Assembly (NCBI GenBank): GCA_022822545.1
Contig: JAJEBE010000057.1
Coordinates: 62,001 to 126,000, forward strand
Reading direction: 5' to 3'
Origin: Anaerolineae bacterium
GTDB taxonomy: Bacteria; Chloroflexota; Anaerolineae; Aggregatilineales; Phototrophicaceae
DNA: 64,000 bases
Part shown: positions 35,361-44,406 of the stretch, piece after piece
Position numbering within the stretch: position 1 is the first letter of the stretch
Layout of the letters: each line of letters begins with the position of its first letter
Translations under genes and position numbers: made by a program
Notes under the pieces: model-generated
What the model saw: the letters and a program-made list of their open reading frames with translations, nothing else
The model's database searches: none
Told to the model about the DNA's origin: nothing

Positions 35361-37055
35361 ATGACCGCGGAGCAGCCAATCGCCATCAGCGACCCCGATC
35401 TGCATGAGGCCTTGCCGGGCGAGCAGGAGACCACCAATGCCCGCGTCGCCGGCGCCAGCGGCATCCTCGCGCTTGGCAATATCTGCAGCCGCCTCCTCGG
35501 CTTGACGCGGGAAATCGTGCTCACATTCCTCTTCGGCGCGACCGGCGCGGTCGACGCCCTGCAAGTCGCCATCATCGTGCCCAAAGCCATCTACGATCTG
35601 CTGATCGGCGGCCACATCAACGGCGCCATCGTACCGGTGTTCAGCGATGTCATCACCCTGCGCGGCAAAGACGAATTGTGGCGGGTCGTATCCGCTTTGG
35701 TCAGCCTGGTCATCGCCGCCCTGGCGGTGCTGGTCATACTCATCGAGGTCTTCGCGCCGCAGGTTGTGCCCCTGGTCGCGCCGGGCGCCGACTTGGCGAC
35801 GCGCCGCCTGGCGATTCAACTGCTGCGCTTGACGGCGCCATCCCTGCTCTTCCTGAGTCTGTTCGCCGTCTTCAGCGGCGCCCTTTTCGCGCTGCGCTCA
35901 TTCACCCTGCCAGCCTTCGCCGGCGTCGTCTTTAACGGCTGCATCGTGCTGGTCACGCTGGCGCTGGCGCCGCCGGTGGCTTGGCAGCCGACGCTGGCAG
36001 CGCGCGTCGAAGTCTTCCCCTTCCTGCTGGCGAGGCCAGCCGCCGGCATCATGGTCGTGGCTCTGGGCTGGCTGACAGGCGCCGCCGCGCAGATGATCTT
36101 GCAGATGCCCGGCCTGCGTTTGCGCCGGCTCCGGCTCAGCTTCAACTGGCGACATCCAGCGCTGAAGAGCATCGCGCTGCTCTACCTGCCGGTCATGTTT
36201 TCGCTGAGCATGGATACGCTGATTATCCGCCCCTTCAGCTACCGCCTGGCAAGCCTGACCGGCGATGGCGGGATCGCGATCATGAACTGGGCCACCACCC
36301 TGGTTCAGTTCCCGCAAGGCCTGGTCGCCACCGCCATCAGCATCGCCATTTTGCCCACCCTGGCCCGGCAATCGGCCGAGATGACAGCGGGGGCCCGGCG
36401 CGCCTTCAAAGATACGCTGGGGCTGGGCTTGCGCTTGGCGACCACGCTGATCTTGCCCGCGGCGACCGGCCTCTTTGTGCTGGCGACCCCCATCATCGCG
36501 CTGCTCTTTGAGAATGGCGCTTTCCTGGCGGCGGATACGGAAGTCACGGCGGTGGCGCTGCGGCTCTATCTGATCGGCTTGCCCTTCGCCGCCATCGATC
36601 TGCTGCTGGTCTACGCCTTTTACGCCCGCAAAGATACGCTGACGCCGGCGCTGATCGGCATCATCAGCCTGCTTTCTTATATGGGCGCTGCCTTGCTGCT
36701 TTTCGAACGCTATGGCTTGTTCAGCCTGATGGTCGCCGATAGCGTCAAGCATTTTGTGCATGCCGCCATCAGCGCGGTCCTTTTGTGGCGGCGGCTGGGC
36801 GGCTTCGGCGCGCAACGGCTGCGGCGCACCATGTTCAAGTCGGCGCTGGCATCGCTTGTCATGGCGGCGATCGCCCAACTCACGCTGCCCTCTATTACGG
36901 GCTGGATCGGCGCTGCTACTGTCTTTGAAGAACTGCTGCTGGTAAGCGTCTGCGCCCTGCTCTACGGCGCTGTCTTCGTCTTGGCGGCGCGCTGGCTCAA
37001 GCTGCATGAATTGTCCTGGCTGCTGAAACTGCTCCGGCAACGGCTGAGGAGCTAG
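35361..37055 (+). CDS. murJ: lipid II flippase MurJ (MviN)
   Basis: A 564-residue inner-membrane protein of the MOP superfamily that flips lipid II during peptidoglycan synthesis. About 14 membrane segments are visible. N-terminal landmarks are GILALGNICSRLLGLTREIVL and the VDALQVAIIVPKAIYDLLIGG loop. A later one is NWATTLVQFPQGLVATAISIAILPTLARQS near residues 310-340, characteristic of MurJ. The N-terminus has about 30 extra charged residues. Its stop is 24 bases from the end of the convergent mannonate dehydratase gene. Presence of MurJ implies the organism makes peptidoglycan or retains its flippase. Confidence 0.92.
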   Translation: MTAEQPIAISDPDLHEALPGEQETTNARVAGASGILALGNICSRLLGLTREIVLTFLFGATGAVDALQVAIIVPKAIYDLLIGGHINGAIVPVFSDVITLRGKDELWRVVSALVSLVIAALAVLVILIEVFAPQVVPLVAPGADLATRRLAIQLLRLTAPSLLFLSLFAVFSGALFALRSFTLPAFAGVVFNGCIVLVTLALAPPVAWQPTLAARVEVFPFLLARPAAGIMVVALGWLTGAAAQMILQMPGLRLRRLRLSFNWRHPALKSIALLYLPVMFSLSMDTLIIRPFSYRLASLTGDGGIAIMNWATTLVQFPQGLVATAISIAILPTLARQSAEMTAGARRAFKDTLGLGLRLATTLILPAATGLFVLATPIIALLFENGAFLAADTEVTAVALRLYLIGLPFAAIDLLLVYAFYARKDTLTPALIGIISLLSYMGAALLLFERYGLFSLMVADSVKHFVHAAISAVLLWRRLGGFGAQRLRRTMFKSALASLVMAAIAQLTLPSITGWIGAATVFEELLLVSVCALLYGAVFVLAARWLKLHELSWLLKLLRQRLRS

Positions 37056-37079
37056 CGCTTCCCCAAGATGGTCTGACGC

Positions 37080-38129
37080 TCAAGCCAGCTTCTTGACCGC
37101 CTCGACCAGCGCCATGATATAACCGGTGGAATAGGCATGACCGCGATGCCGCCAATCGCTGTCGTCCAGCATCTCCGGCACATGATCATCAATGATGAAG
37201 CCGTCAAAGCCGACCTCGCGCAGCGTCTTTATCGCCGCCACCACATCGACATTGCCTTCGCCGGGGAAGCATTCCTGGAAGCGCGGCACGCAACCTTGCA
37301 CATCGCGAAAGTGAACGTAGAAGATTTTCCCGCGCGCGCCGAAATAACGGATGGCGTCCAGCACGCCCTCGTTGTTGGAGCGGCCGGCGTAGACCATCTC
37401 CGAGAAGCAGCCCATGCAGAAATCCAGGCCGTGATTGGGGCTGGGCGCCGCCTCCAGAGCCCGCTTGAAATTCTCCGGTTTGTAGAAGACGCGGGCGATG
37501 CCGCCCAGCGAGGGCACCGGCGGATCGTCAGGGTGCAGCGCGATCTTGACGCCGGCTTCTTCGGCAACCGGCAGGACCGCTCGCATGAACGCGACATAGT
37601 TCTCAAACATCTCCTCTTCGCTGTAATCGCGGTCTTCCGCTTCCGGCACATCGACGATGCCCGTGACCACCTCGCCCGCCAGCGCCCGTTCCATATCAAA
37701 GGCGGTGACGATCACGCCGCCGCGGCCCGTCTGCGCGGGCGTCCGCCAGACCAGGTTCGGCATCCAGTTCAGACCGAGGATGGGGATGCCCGCCTCGCCC
37801 ATGTTGCGCAGCGTCGTCTGATAATTGTCGATTTGCTCGTCTCGCCGCGGTCCGTTGAGCATGGCCTGCCGGATAAAAGCCGCCGGCACATTTTCTATCG
37901 CTTCCAGTTCCAGCTCGTAGTCGTTGACGCGCTGCTTCAGGCGCTTGAGGTCAGCCAGTTCCCAGTAGCCCTTGTCGTCGGGCAGGTCGTCCGAGGTCGG
38001 GATGAGGTCGATGCCCTTGCCGATCATGTTGAATTGCACGCCGCCGACGCCCAACTGCCGGGCGAAGGTCAGATAATCGTGGCTGGCCGAGGCATGTTGC
38101 CCCAGCGCGACTCGCATTTCTTTGGTCAT
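37080..38129 (-). CDS. uxuA: mannonate dehydratase-family TIM-barrel enzyme
   Basis: A 349-residue enzyme. Family members dehydrate D-mannonate to 2-keto-3-deoxygluconate using Fe/Mn in the cytoplasm. Landmarks include AIENVPAAFIRQAMLNGPRRDEQIDNY (replacing the family's VNVHExIKxG region), NWMPNLVWRT, VKIALHPDDPPVPSLGGI near residues 198-215, GLDFCMGCFSEM, FYVHFRDVQG and IIDDHVPEM near 318. The ATG at 38129 follows GGAGAG. Metal ligand residues are consistent, but divergence from E. coli UxuA leaves the exact substrate uncertain. The PfkB kinase at 4490 could act on its product. Confidence 0.82.
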   Translation of the reverse strand: MTKEMRVALGQHASASHDYLTFARQLGVGGVQFNMIGKGIDLIPTSDDLPDDKGYWELADLKRLKQRVNDYELELEAIENVPAAFIRQAMLNGPRRDEQIDNYQTTLRNMGEAGIPILGLNWMPNLVWRTPAQTGRGGVIVTAFDMERALAGEVVTGIVDVPEAEDRDYSEEEMFENYVAFMRAVLPVAEEAGVKIALHPDDPPVPSLGGIARVFYKPENFKRALEAAPSPNHGLDFCMGCFSEMVYAGRSNNEGVLDAIRYFGARGKIFYVHFRDVQGCVPRFQECFPGEGNVDVVAAIKTLREVGFDGFIIDDHVPEMLDDSDWRHRGHAYSTGYIMALVEAVKKLA

Positions 38130-38350
38130 GAATATGCTCTCCAAGTTTCGAATGGTCGAGGCAATGTCTATAGTGTAGCGCACAACCGCTCAGCGACAGC
38201 ATCAAACCCCGCGCCGGCATCGTCGAGCATGAGCTGTTTATTGGGACGGCAAACGCTATGGTGGTTGCGGGGGGGTGGGTGACGTGAGGCATCTTCACAA
38301 GTCTTAGACACTGCCCACCTGACCTACAATCTTATCTCGTCCCACAAATC

Positions 38351-38376
38351 GTAGGGGCGACCCGGTGGGTCGCCCG
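38351..38376. repeat. GTAGGGGCGACCCGG...GTCGCCC palindrome
   Basis: Identical in design to 32461-32486. It lies between the mannonate dehydratase promoter region and the end of the pentapeptide-repeat gene. Confidence 0.7.
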
Positions 38377-38385
38377 CGACCTTCT

Positions 38386-39540
38386 CTACTTTAGTGTACG
38401 TATTCTCTCTATACGTTTCAGAGTCTCCGCAAATCGTGGATCTGACGGAACTACAAATCGTTGAAGCTCAAAGATATCCATGTCATCCGTAAAGTATGTC
38501 CCATCTGGTAAACGTGCTCCCACAAAGTTCGTAACGCTAAGTACAGATGTTGTTATTTCAGATTTTATGTCTCCAGACACATTTGATATCCAACTCTCAA
38601 TCTCGAAAGTCCAGAATCTTAACTTCACGTCCTGCAGATACGCGCCGTATAGATCGGCATTCTCGAGGTTCGTTCCCATCAGGTTTGCCTTTCTTAGGTC
38701 AGCGTATCTCAATATAGCGCCCTTCATATTTGCTTTCTCGAAGTCTATTGCGCGTAGATCGACACGCGCCAGATTGGCTCGTTCCCAAATGGCCGACTTC
38801 GCCTCTTCTACGTTGACGAGATTTGCGCTGAGCAAGTTCGCGCCGGTGAAATCGGTTTCCCACAGACAAGCCCCTTGCAAGTTTGCCAACTTCAGATCTG
38901 CATCCCTAAGAACTACATCTAGCAAGTTTGTATGTGAAAAGTCTGTCTTAACGCCAGATATATTCTCCATGTTGGCTCCTGGCAAACCCGCATGCTGCAA
39001 TTTGGCAAACGACAGGTCTGCTCCGGACAACTCAGCATCTTTCAGCAAAGTTTTGCTGAGGTCAGCATCGCTTAGTATTGCACCGGCCAAACATGCTTCA
39101 GTCAAGTTTGCCTTGCTAAGCATTGCGCCGAAGAGTCTTGCACCGCTAAAATTCGCGTTCTCTAGCCTAGCTTGGGCCAACTTTGCTCCATCCAGATCCG
39201 CACCTTTCAACAGTCCATCCTCGCCACGCAGCCAACCCTCGCGATCCATCCACTCTACCGCCGAAATCGCAATATCATGCGACCGGCTGCCGGCTTCACG
39301 TATGAGACGTTGCTGTATATTCGCTCGTTCACGATACGCGTACCAGCGATTGATGATGAAAACGGTCGCCACGATGCCCATGCCCTCAGTAAACAGATTC
39401 ATGCGATAGTCGACGTTATCGGCTCCAAACCACCCAGCACCTATGAGAACGCTGATTACAAGCACGACAGCGCCGCTCAGAATCTCATAGAAAAGTCTGT
39501 ATTTCTTGTGTACCGCCCGAATCTCTTCCCGCCGACTCAT
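38386..39540 (-). CDS. membrane-anchored pentapeptide-repeat protein
   Basis: A 384-residue protein. Two membrane helices are near the N-terminus (LFYEILSGAVVLVISVLIGAG and the stretch around MGIVATVFIINRWY). A cytoplasmic right-handed quadrilateral beta-helix follows, made of some 30 A(D/N)LXX pentapeptides (about residues 115-310, e.g. ADLDGAKLAQARLENANFSG). The C-terminal 70 residues are non-repetitive. The start at 39540 (MSRREE) is chosen because the longer frame adds a Cys-rich unlikely segment; AAGGA is unusually close to it. The gene is more AT-rich than its neighbours, suggesting transfer. Function unknown; the family ranges from gyrase mimics to scaffolds. Confidence 0.78.
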   Translation of the reverse strand: MSRREEIRAVHKKYRLFYEILSGAVVLVISVLIGAGWFGADNVDYRMNLFTEGMGIVATVFIINRWYAYRERANIQQRLIREAGSRSHDIAISAVEWMDREGWLRGEDGLLKGADLDGAKLAQARLENANFSGARLFGAMLSKANLTEACLAGAILSDADLSKTLLKDAELSGADLSFAKLQHAGLPGANMENISGVKTDFSHTNLLDVVLRDADLKLANLQGACLWETDFTGANLLSANLVNVEEAKSAIWERANLARVDLRAIDFEKANMKGAILRYADLRKANLMGTNLENADLYGAYLQDVKLRFWTFEIESWISNVSGDIKSEITTSVLSVTNFVGARLPDGTYFTDDMDIFELQRFVVPSDPRFAETLKRIERIRTLK

Positions 39541-39636
39541 TCCTTCAACCCAGCCTCTCAACCTGCCAACGAATAAACATCCCCAGCATATCACATCCCC
39601 TCGGCATCCCCGCCGCTTCAAAATCGACACATTTAC

Positions 39637-39666
39637 TTGACTCCATAAGAACATCTGTGCTACAAT
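39637..39666 (+). promoter_or_regulatory. sigma70-like promoter
   Basis: TTGACT, 18-base spacer, TACAAT, ending 30 bases before the ATG of the HTH protein gene, which also has GGAGG upstream. Confidence 0.5.
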
Positions 39667-39696
39667 GTCCCCAAACCCAGCGAATGGAGGACCACC

Positions 39697-40344
39697 ATGC
39701 CCAAAACCAGAAACTTCTCAGCCCGTGAAAAACGCGACGCCATGGACCTGCTCCAAATTCATGGCGACATCAGTACCGTCCACCTGCTTACCGGCATCAA
39801 TCAGCGTACCCTTCGCCGCTGGCGCAAAAAGCTGCGCCGGCAAAATGCGACTTTGTCCGAAAAGGGTTTTCCCATGTCCGACAAACGGACAAAGTCAGCT
39901 AATCCCCCAACCATAAAACAACAAAATGGCAATCTAATGCCTACGCCCGGCGCCTCCAACCAACCGCCGGCAACCGCCAATGCCGCAAGCCAGGACTCCA
40001 AGAAAGCCGAAGACGACTTGAAACGCCTGCATTACATCCGCGATCAACTCTTGCAGTTCTCCTGTAAACTCGCCGGCGACCTCGATCCGGATGACCCCGA
40101 TGTCAATCTCCGCACCATGTCCCTCGCGCGTACCCTCGATCGCGTCTACTGGCTCGACCAAAACCTCTACGATGACGAAGACGAAGCCGCGCCCCCTAAC
40201 CGCATAGAATACGTCTACGAGGAGCAGGCGAACGAAGATCCCCCTTGGCACAGCGCATCGGAAGAAGAGCCGCGCCCCAATCCCTCCAACCCCAAATCTT
40301 CGCCCGCCGAAGATGATCAACCCAACCGAATCGTATTTGACTAG
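39697..40344 (+). CDS. HTH protein with charged low-complexity tail
   Basis: A 215-residue protein. Residues 5-48 form a helix-turn-helix like those of transposases and phage terminase small subunits (REKRDAMDLLQIHGDISTVH...INQRTLRRWRKKL). A disordered linker (about 50-100) follows, then a helical stretch LKRLHYIRDQLLQFSCKLAG...LARTLDRVYWLDQNLYDD, then an acidic Pro-rich tail. No catalytic domain is present, so it is not a transposase by itself, and no other phage genes adjoin it. The linker DNA contains TTTGTCCGAAAA and CGGACAAAG motifs that also occur in non-coding DNA at 2813-2890. It is probably a lineage-specific DNA-binding protein. Confidence 0.65.
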   Translation: MPKTRNFSAREKRDAMDLLQIHGDISTVHLLTGINQRTLRRWRKKLRRQNATLSEKGFPMSDKRTKSANPPTIKQQNGNLMPTPGASNQPPATANAASQDSKKAEDDLKRLHYIRDQLLQFSCKLAGDLDPDDPDVNLRTMSLARTLDRVYWLDQNLYDDEDEAAPPNRIEYVYEEQANEDPPWHSASEEEPRPNPSNPKSSPAEDDQPNRIVFD

Positions 40345-40472
40345 CGGAACAATGCCCGCGCCCTGCCCCTGGCAAGCCGCCTCCCGCGCCGACGGCGATT
40401 AACCCGATGATTCCCTCGCTGTACTCGGCCCGCTCGGTGGTAAAATCTCCAAAACGTCAAAAGGAGCCGCGC

Positions 40473-40934
40473 ATGACCAACCAACCCAACTGGCGCGATA
40501 ACGGCGTCCGCATCGTCCGTAGCAACGAGCTCGATAGCAACACCCCGCAGACGCCGGGCATGAGCCGCGCCGCCGCCATCAACCACGCCAAAGCCGGCGC
40601 GGACAAACTCTGGGCCGGCACGGTCAATATCCAGCCCGACGCCAAAACCGGCGCCCACCACCACGGCGAGCTCGAAAGCGTCATCTATGTCCTGCGCGGG
40701 CGCGCCCGCATGCGCTGGGGCGATAACCTGGAATTCGTCGCCGAAGCCGCCGCCGGCGATTTCATCTACGTGCCCCCCTTCGTGCCCCACCAGGAAATCA
40801 ACGCCGACCCGGAGCAGCCGCTGGAGTGCATCCTCGTCCGCAGCGACCAGGAAGCCATCGTCGTCAATCTCGATATCGAGCCGGCCGAGTCACCCGAGAC
40901 CATCTGGATCGGCCCCAACCACCCAGAGCAGTAG
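40473..40934 (+). CDS. single-domain cupin protein
   Basis: A 153-residue cupin with metal-site histidines: cupin motif 1 GAHHHGELESVIYVLRGRARM (about residues 55-75) and motif 2 GDFIYVPPFVPHQEIN (about 95-110). The ATG at 40473 follows AAGGAG. Such proteins are isomerases, dioxygenases or sugar binders, and the reaction cannot be inferred. It is isolated between an HTH gene and the convergent P450. Confidence 0.85.
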   Translation: MTNQPNWRDNGVRIVRSNELDSNTPQTPGMSRAAAINHAKAGADKLWAGTVNIQPDAKTGAHHHGELESVIYVLRGRARMRWGDNLEFVAEAAAGDFIYVPPFVPHQEINADPEQPLECILVRSDQEAIVVNLDIEPAESPETIWIGPNHPEQ

Positions 40935-41274
40935 GGTGGTTCTACCGGCTTTTGCTCCGATGATTCGCAACGCCGAAAAGCGTCAAAATTACCTGGTAAC
41001 TTGTGACGGATTATGGTAATTTCTGCGTACATTATGCTCAATCTCTCGACGAGTCACCCCTCTCCGTTGATACGGGGAGGGGCCGGGAGAGGGGTTGAAA
41101 ACCGGCCCCCTCCTCAGCCGGTGATTCGGGAAGGGGCCGGCGGCAGGGTAGCAAAACGTGGTCGCGCCTCGCCCCAATCGCCTCTGCGGCCTCTGGCTTT
41201 TCTCTGTGTACTCTGTGTAAAAGCGTCACATACCCGCCCATCCCCCAAACCCGCCACGGGGGCAAGCGCTACCG
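40935..41274. other. 340-base intergenic region between convergent genes
   Basis: Contains GC-rich inverted motifs (GGGAGGGGCCGGGAGAGGGG near 41083 and CCGGCCCCCTCCTC near 41102) that could form terminator-like stems for both flanking genes, and a CTCTGTG-type repeat at 41180-41220. No gene seen. Confidence 0.5.
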
Positions 41275-42510
41275 CTACCATGTCACCCGCAGCGAGACAG
41301 GACCGCGAAACGAGATATTGCGCGTGTACTCGATCGCTTGCCCGGGCGTCAGCCGCAGGCCAGGCAGTTCGCGACACAGCGTCTCCAGCAATACGGCCAT
41401 CTCCAGCCGGGCCAGCGGCGCGCCGACGCAGTAGTGAATGCCGTAGCCGAAAGCCAGTTGCTCCTTGAGATTGCCGCGCTCGAACAAGATCTCGTCCGGC
41501 TCGGGGAAGACCGCCTCATCGCGATTGGCGGAGTTGAGCATCAGCAGCAGGTTCGCCCCCGCCGGGATGTCGACGCCGTTGATCGCGCTCGCCGCGACCG
41601 CCAGCCGCCGCCAGGCGCAGACCGACGGATCGTAGCGCATCATCTCTTCCAGCGCCCGCGGGATGCGCTCCGGCGCCGCGCAAAGCGCCTCCCAATGCTC
41701 GCGCCGCGTCAGCAGGTGCAGCAGGGCATTGTTGATCTGGGCGGTGGTCGTCTCGTGCCCGGCCACCAGCAGCGTGATCATGCAGCTGGCGATTTCGTTC
41801 AGCGTCAGCACGGCGTCATCGCCGTCTCTCATGCGAATCAAGTCGCTGGTCAAGTCGTCTTGCGGCGCTCGCTCCTTCTCCGCCACGAGCGCAACGACAT
41901 AGCGCCAGAAGGGCAGGAGATGCCGCGTCATGGCGATTTGCTCGTCGGCGCTCGGCCGACCGTAATAGAGCTTGATGCGGTTGCCGGCCCAGGCCTTCAC
42001 CTTCGGCACATCGCCAGCCGGCACGCCGAGGACGTGAAATAGCACATAAGCCGGATACTCGTAGGTCAGCGCCGCCGCGATATCGACCGGCCCCTTATCG
42101 CGGATCCGGCGGACGCCCCGCTCGGCGATGGCGCGGATGGCCGGCGCGAAGCTCTTCATGCGCCGCGGCGTGAACAGGCGGTTGACCAGGGCGCGGATCC
42201 GCGTGTGGCTCGGCGGCACATTGTTCGACAAGACCGGCTCCGGCCTGTAGTCGCCGACGGCGAGCATCTGCCGGACGGCGTCGGAGAAGGGTACGATGGG
42301 GCTGATGGTGTTGGCGGCGGTGTAGGTTTCGTGGTCGCGGAAGATGGCCTTGACGTCCTCGTAGCGCGTGACGACCCAGTAGCCGATGGCCGGGCTGTAG
42401 AAGACCGGCTGTTCGCGGCGGGCGACGGCGAGCAGAGGGAAGGGGTCGCGCAGGTCGAGGGGGTCGAAGTCGGCGCTGAAATTCGTGATGGGGCAATGAC
42501 TTTGGTTCAT
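41275..42510 (-). CDS. cytochrome P450
   Basis: A 411-residue soluble bacterial-type P450 monooxygenase. The I-helix oxygen motif is AGHETTT (about residues 246-252), the K-helix ExxR is in ALEEMMRYD, and the haem loop FGYGIHYCVG has the thiolate ligand Cys361. It lacks a membrane anchor. No ferredoxin or reductase gene adjoins it, so redox partners are elsewhere. The substrate is not evident; such CYPs oxidise fatty acids, terpenoids or natural products. Confidence 0.95.
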   Translation of the reverse strand: MNQSHCPITNFSADFDPLDLRDPFPLLAVARREQPVFYSPAIGYWVVTRYEDVKAIFRDHETYTAANTISPIVPFSDAVRQMLAVGDYRPEPVLSNNVPPSHTRIRALVNRLFTPRRMKSFAPAIRAIAERGVRRIRDKGPVDIAAALTYEYPAYVLFHVLGVPAGDVPKVKAWAGNRIKLYYGRPSADEQIAMTRHLLPFWRYVVALVAEKERAPQDDLTSDLIRMRDGDDAVLTLNEIASCMITLLVAGHETTTAQINNALLHLLTRREHWEALCAAPERIPRALEEMMRYDPSVCAWRRLAVAASAINGVDIPAGANLLLMLNSANRDEAVFPEPDEILFERGNLKEQLAFGYGIHYCVGAPLARLEMAVLLETLCRELPGLRLTPGQAIEYTRNISFRGPVSLRVTW

Positions 42511-42614
42511 CTTGGCGGCGCAATCCGTATCCGTCTAGTCAGGGAAAACAGACTATACCGAATTGAATCGCTAAAGGCATTGAGAAAGCAGTGGGTCAAG
42601 GCTCGCGGCGCGCG

Positions 42615-42950
42615 CTATTCATCCGCCTCTAGCGCCAATTGACGAATCTCCGCGGCGCTGATGTCGGTGTCATCGGTCTTGGAATAGATGGTGAGCAGGG
42701 TGACGCGGTCGCTGAACTGCGCGTAGTAGATGACGCGGAAGCCGCCGCTCTTGCCTCGCTGAGCCGCCCGGTTGGGCAGACGTACTTTGTAGACGGCGTA
42801 GCCGACGCGCGGGATGCGTTGGCCGGGGCGCTGATCCCGTTCAAGCTGGTCAATCAGGCTATCGACTGTATCAATGGTCTTGGGATACTTGCGCTCGAGC
42901 CGCTCAAGCTTCTTGTCAAAAAGTGGATGATAGCTAACCGTGGTTGGCAT
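42615..42950 (-). CDS. RelE/ParE-family toxin
   Basis: A 111-residue protein of the RelE/ParE fold, whose members are ribosome-dependent mRNases or gyrase poisons. It has the N-terminal FDKKLERLERKYPKTIDTVD helix pair and the strands YAVYKVRLPNRAAQRGKSGGFRVIYYA with conserved basic residues, then LLTIYSKTDDTDISAAEI. The ATG at 42950 overlaps the end of the antitoxin by 17 bases. It is the second gene of the pair, as is usual for RelBE-like systems. Confidence 0.75.
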   Translation of the reverse strand: MPTTVSYHPLFDKKLERLERKYPKTIDTVDSLIDQLERDQRPGQRIPRVGYAVYKVRLPNRAAQRGKSGGFRVIYYAQFSDRVTLLTIYSKTDDTDISAAEIRQLALEADE

Positions 42951-43140
42951 CGTCGTAAATTCTTCGACGCATCGCTTCAAGACCCTCGCGCGCTGGTATC
43001 CCTTCTACACCTGCAAGCGTATCGCGAAGGGCGACGCGCAAGTCTTCGAGCAGTTCTTCTTTCGTCGGCTCGCGGTCGTCATCTTCCGCGAGGGCTGGCG
43101 GCGCTTGGGGCAAAGTCGGGTTCGGTTTGCCGGGATTCAT
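42934..43140 (-). CDS. antitoxin partner of the RelE-like toxin
   Basis: A 68-residue acidic protein. The N-terminal 20 residues are Pro-rich, followed by the helical TKEELLEDLRVALRDTLAGV and PAREGLEAMRRRI. This resembles small antitoxins of RelE-type pairs in which the second half wraps the toxin. The assignment rests mainly on the 17-base overlap with the toxin gene and on size. Expected to repress its own operon. Confidence 0.65.
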   Translation of the reverse strand: MNPGKPNPTLPQAPPALAEDDDREPTKEELLEDLRVALRDTLAGVEGIPAREGLEAMRRRIYDDANHG

Positions 43141-43256
43141 AGTTTGCCTCCGGAATCGTCCTTATCCATTGTAACTGAAACGGGCCGGGCTATTCAATAA
43201 TACGGCGAGATTCGTTATGATAAGCGCCATTATCCGGCTGCGGCTGGGGGGCGAAC

Positions 43257-44267
43257 ATGACAATCAAACTGGGCATCATCGGCGCGGGGCGCATCGGCCG
43301 CGTCCACGCGGATACGCTGAGGACTCGCGTCCCCGGCGCGGAGGCGCTCGCCATCGCTGATATCTACGAAGCCTCCGCGAGATCGGCCGCCGCGGACTTT
43401 GGCATCCCCGATTACAGTGTCGACCCCGCCGAAATCATCCACAGCGGCGACATCGAGGCGGTTGTCATCTGCTCTTCCACCGATACGCACTGCCACTTCA
43501 TCAGCGAGGCCGCGCGCGCCGGCAAAAATATCTTCTGCGAGAAGCCGATCGCCTTCGACCTGGCGGAGATTGACGCGGCGCTGGCCGCCGTCGTCGAGGC
43601 GGGTGTACAGCTGCAGATCGGCTTCAACCGCCGCTTCGACAGCAATCACGCTCGCATCAAAAGCGCCATCGACGGCGGCGAGATCGGCCAGCCGCATACG
43701 CTGACGATCATCAGCCGCGATCCGGCGCCGCCGCCGATCGACTACATCAAGGTCTCCGGCGGCTTGATGATGGATATGATGATCCACGACTTTGATATGT
43801 GCCGTTTCCTGCTGGGCGAGGTCGAGGAGATCTTTGCGCTGGCCGATGTGATGGTCGACCCCGCCATTGGAGAAGCGGGCGACATCGACACGGCCAAGGT
43901 GATGCTGCGCTTCGAGAACGGCGCGATAGGCACGATCGAGAACAGCCGGCAGGCGGTCTACGGCTACGACCAGCGGGTGGAAGTCTTCGGCAGCGGCGGC
44001 GCCGTCAGCAGCGGCAACTGGCATCCCAACGCCGTCACGGTCAGCGATGCCGCAAGCGTCCGCCGGGACTTGCCGCTGAACTTCTTCATGGAGCGCTACA
44101 TGGACAGCTACGCCGCCGAGATGATGGCCTTCGTCGAGGCGATACGGGCGGGCGAGACGGTGCCGGTGGTCGGCAACGACGGGCGCGCGCCGGTGCTGAT
44201 GGCAATGGCGGGCATGCGCTCCATCGCCGAGAAGCGTCCGGTTCGGCTTGATGAGGTGGAGGCGTGA
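43257..44267 (+). CDS. iolG: myo-inositol 2-dehydrogenase
   Basis: A 336-residue Gfo/Idh enzyme that oxidises myo-inositol to scyllo-inosose with NAD+, the first step of inositol catabolism. It has LGIIGAGRIGRVHADTL (Rossmann), FCEKPIAFD (catalytic lysine near 97), GFNRRFD, ISRDPAPPP near 150 and SGGLMMDMMIHDFDMCRFLLG (catalytic Asp/His near 172-176). These closely match IolG rather than other Gfo/Idh proteins. It heads the iol operon: iolG, iolC, DinB-like, iolB, ATPase, DUF4435, iolD, all on the plus strand. iolE and iolA are not in this window. Confidence 0.92.
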   Translation: MTIKLGIIGAGRIGRVHADTLRTRVPGAEALAIADIYEASARSAAADFGIPDYSVDPAEIIHSGDIEAVVICSSTDTHCHFISEAARAGKNIFCEKPIAFDLAEIDAALAAVVEAGVQLQIGFNRRFDSNHARIKSAIDGGEIGQPHTLTIISRDPAPPPIDYIKVSGGLMMDMMIHDFDMCRFLLGEVEEIFALADVMVDPAIGEAGDIDTAKVMLRFENGAIGTIENSRQAVYGYDQRVEVFGSGGAVSSGNWHPNAVTVSDAASVRRDLPLNFFMERYMDSYAAEMMAFVEAIRAGETVPVVGNDGRAPVLMAMAGMRSIAEKRPVRLDEVEA

Positions 44268-44406
44268 CGATGTGGAAATGTCGCTTTTCCAACCCCACCC
44301 CGAGGCATCAGGGAGGGGCATTCAGTCACCGAACGCGGTGTGGTAATAGCGCAAGCAAGTCTCCTCCATTGCAATGGGGGAGATTTAGAGGGGGTTGGAG
44401 CCAGCC

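Noticed and set aside
39697-40344. Phage terminase small subunit, hence a prophage
   Set aside because: The HTH is compatible, but no large terminase, portal, capsid, integrase or lysis gene is nearby, and the rest of the protein is low complexity.
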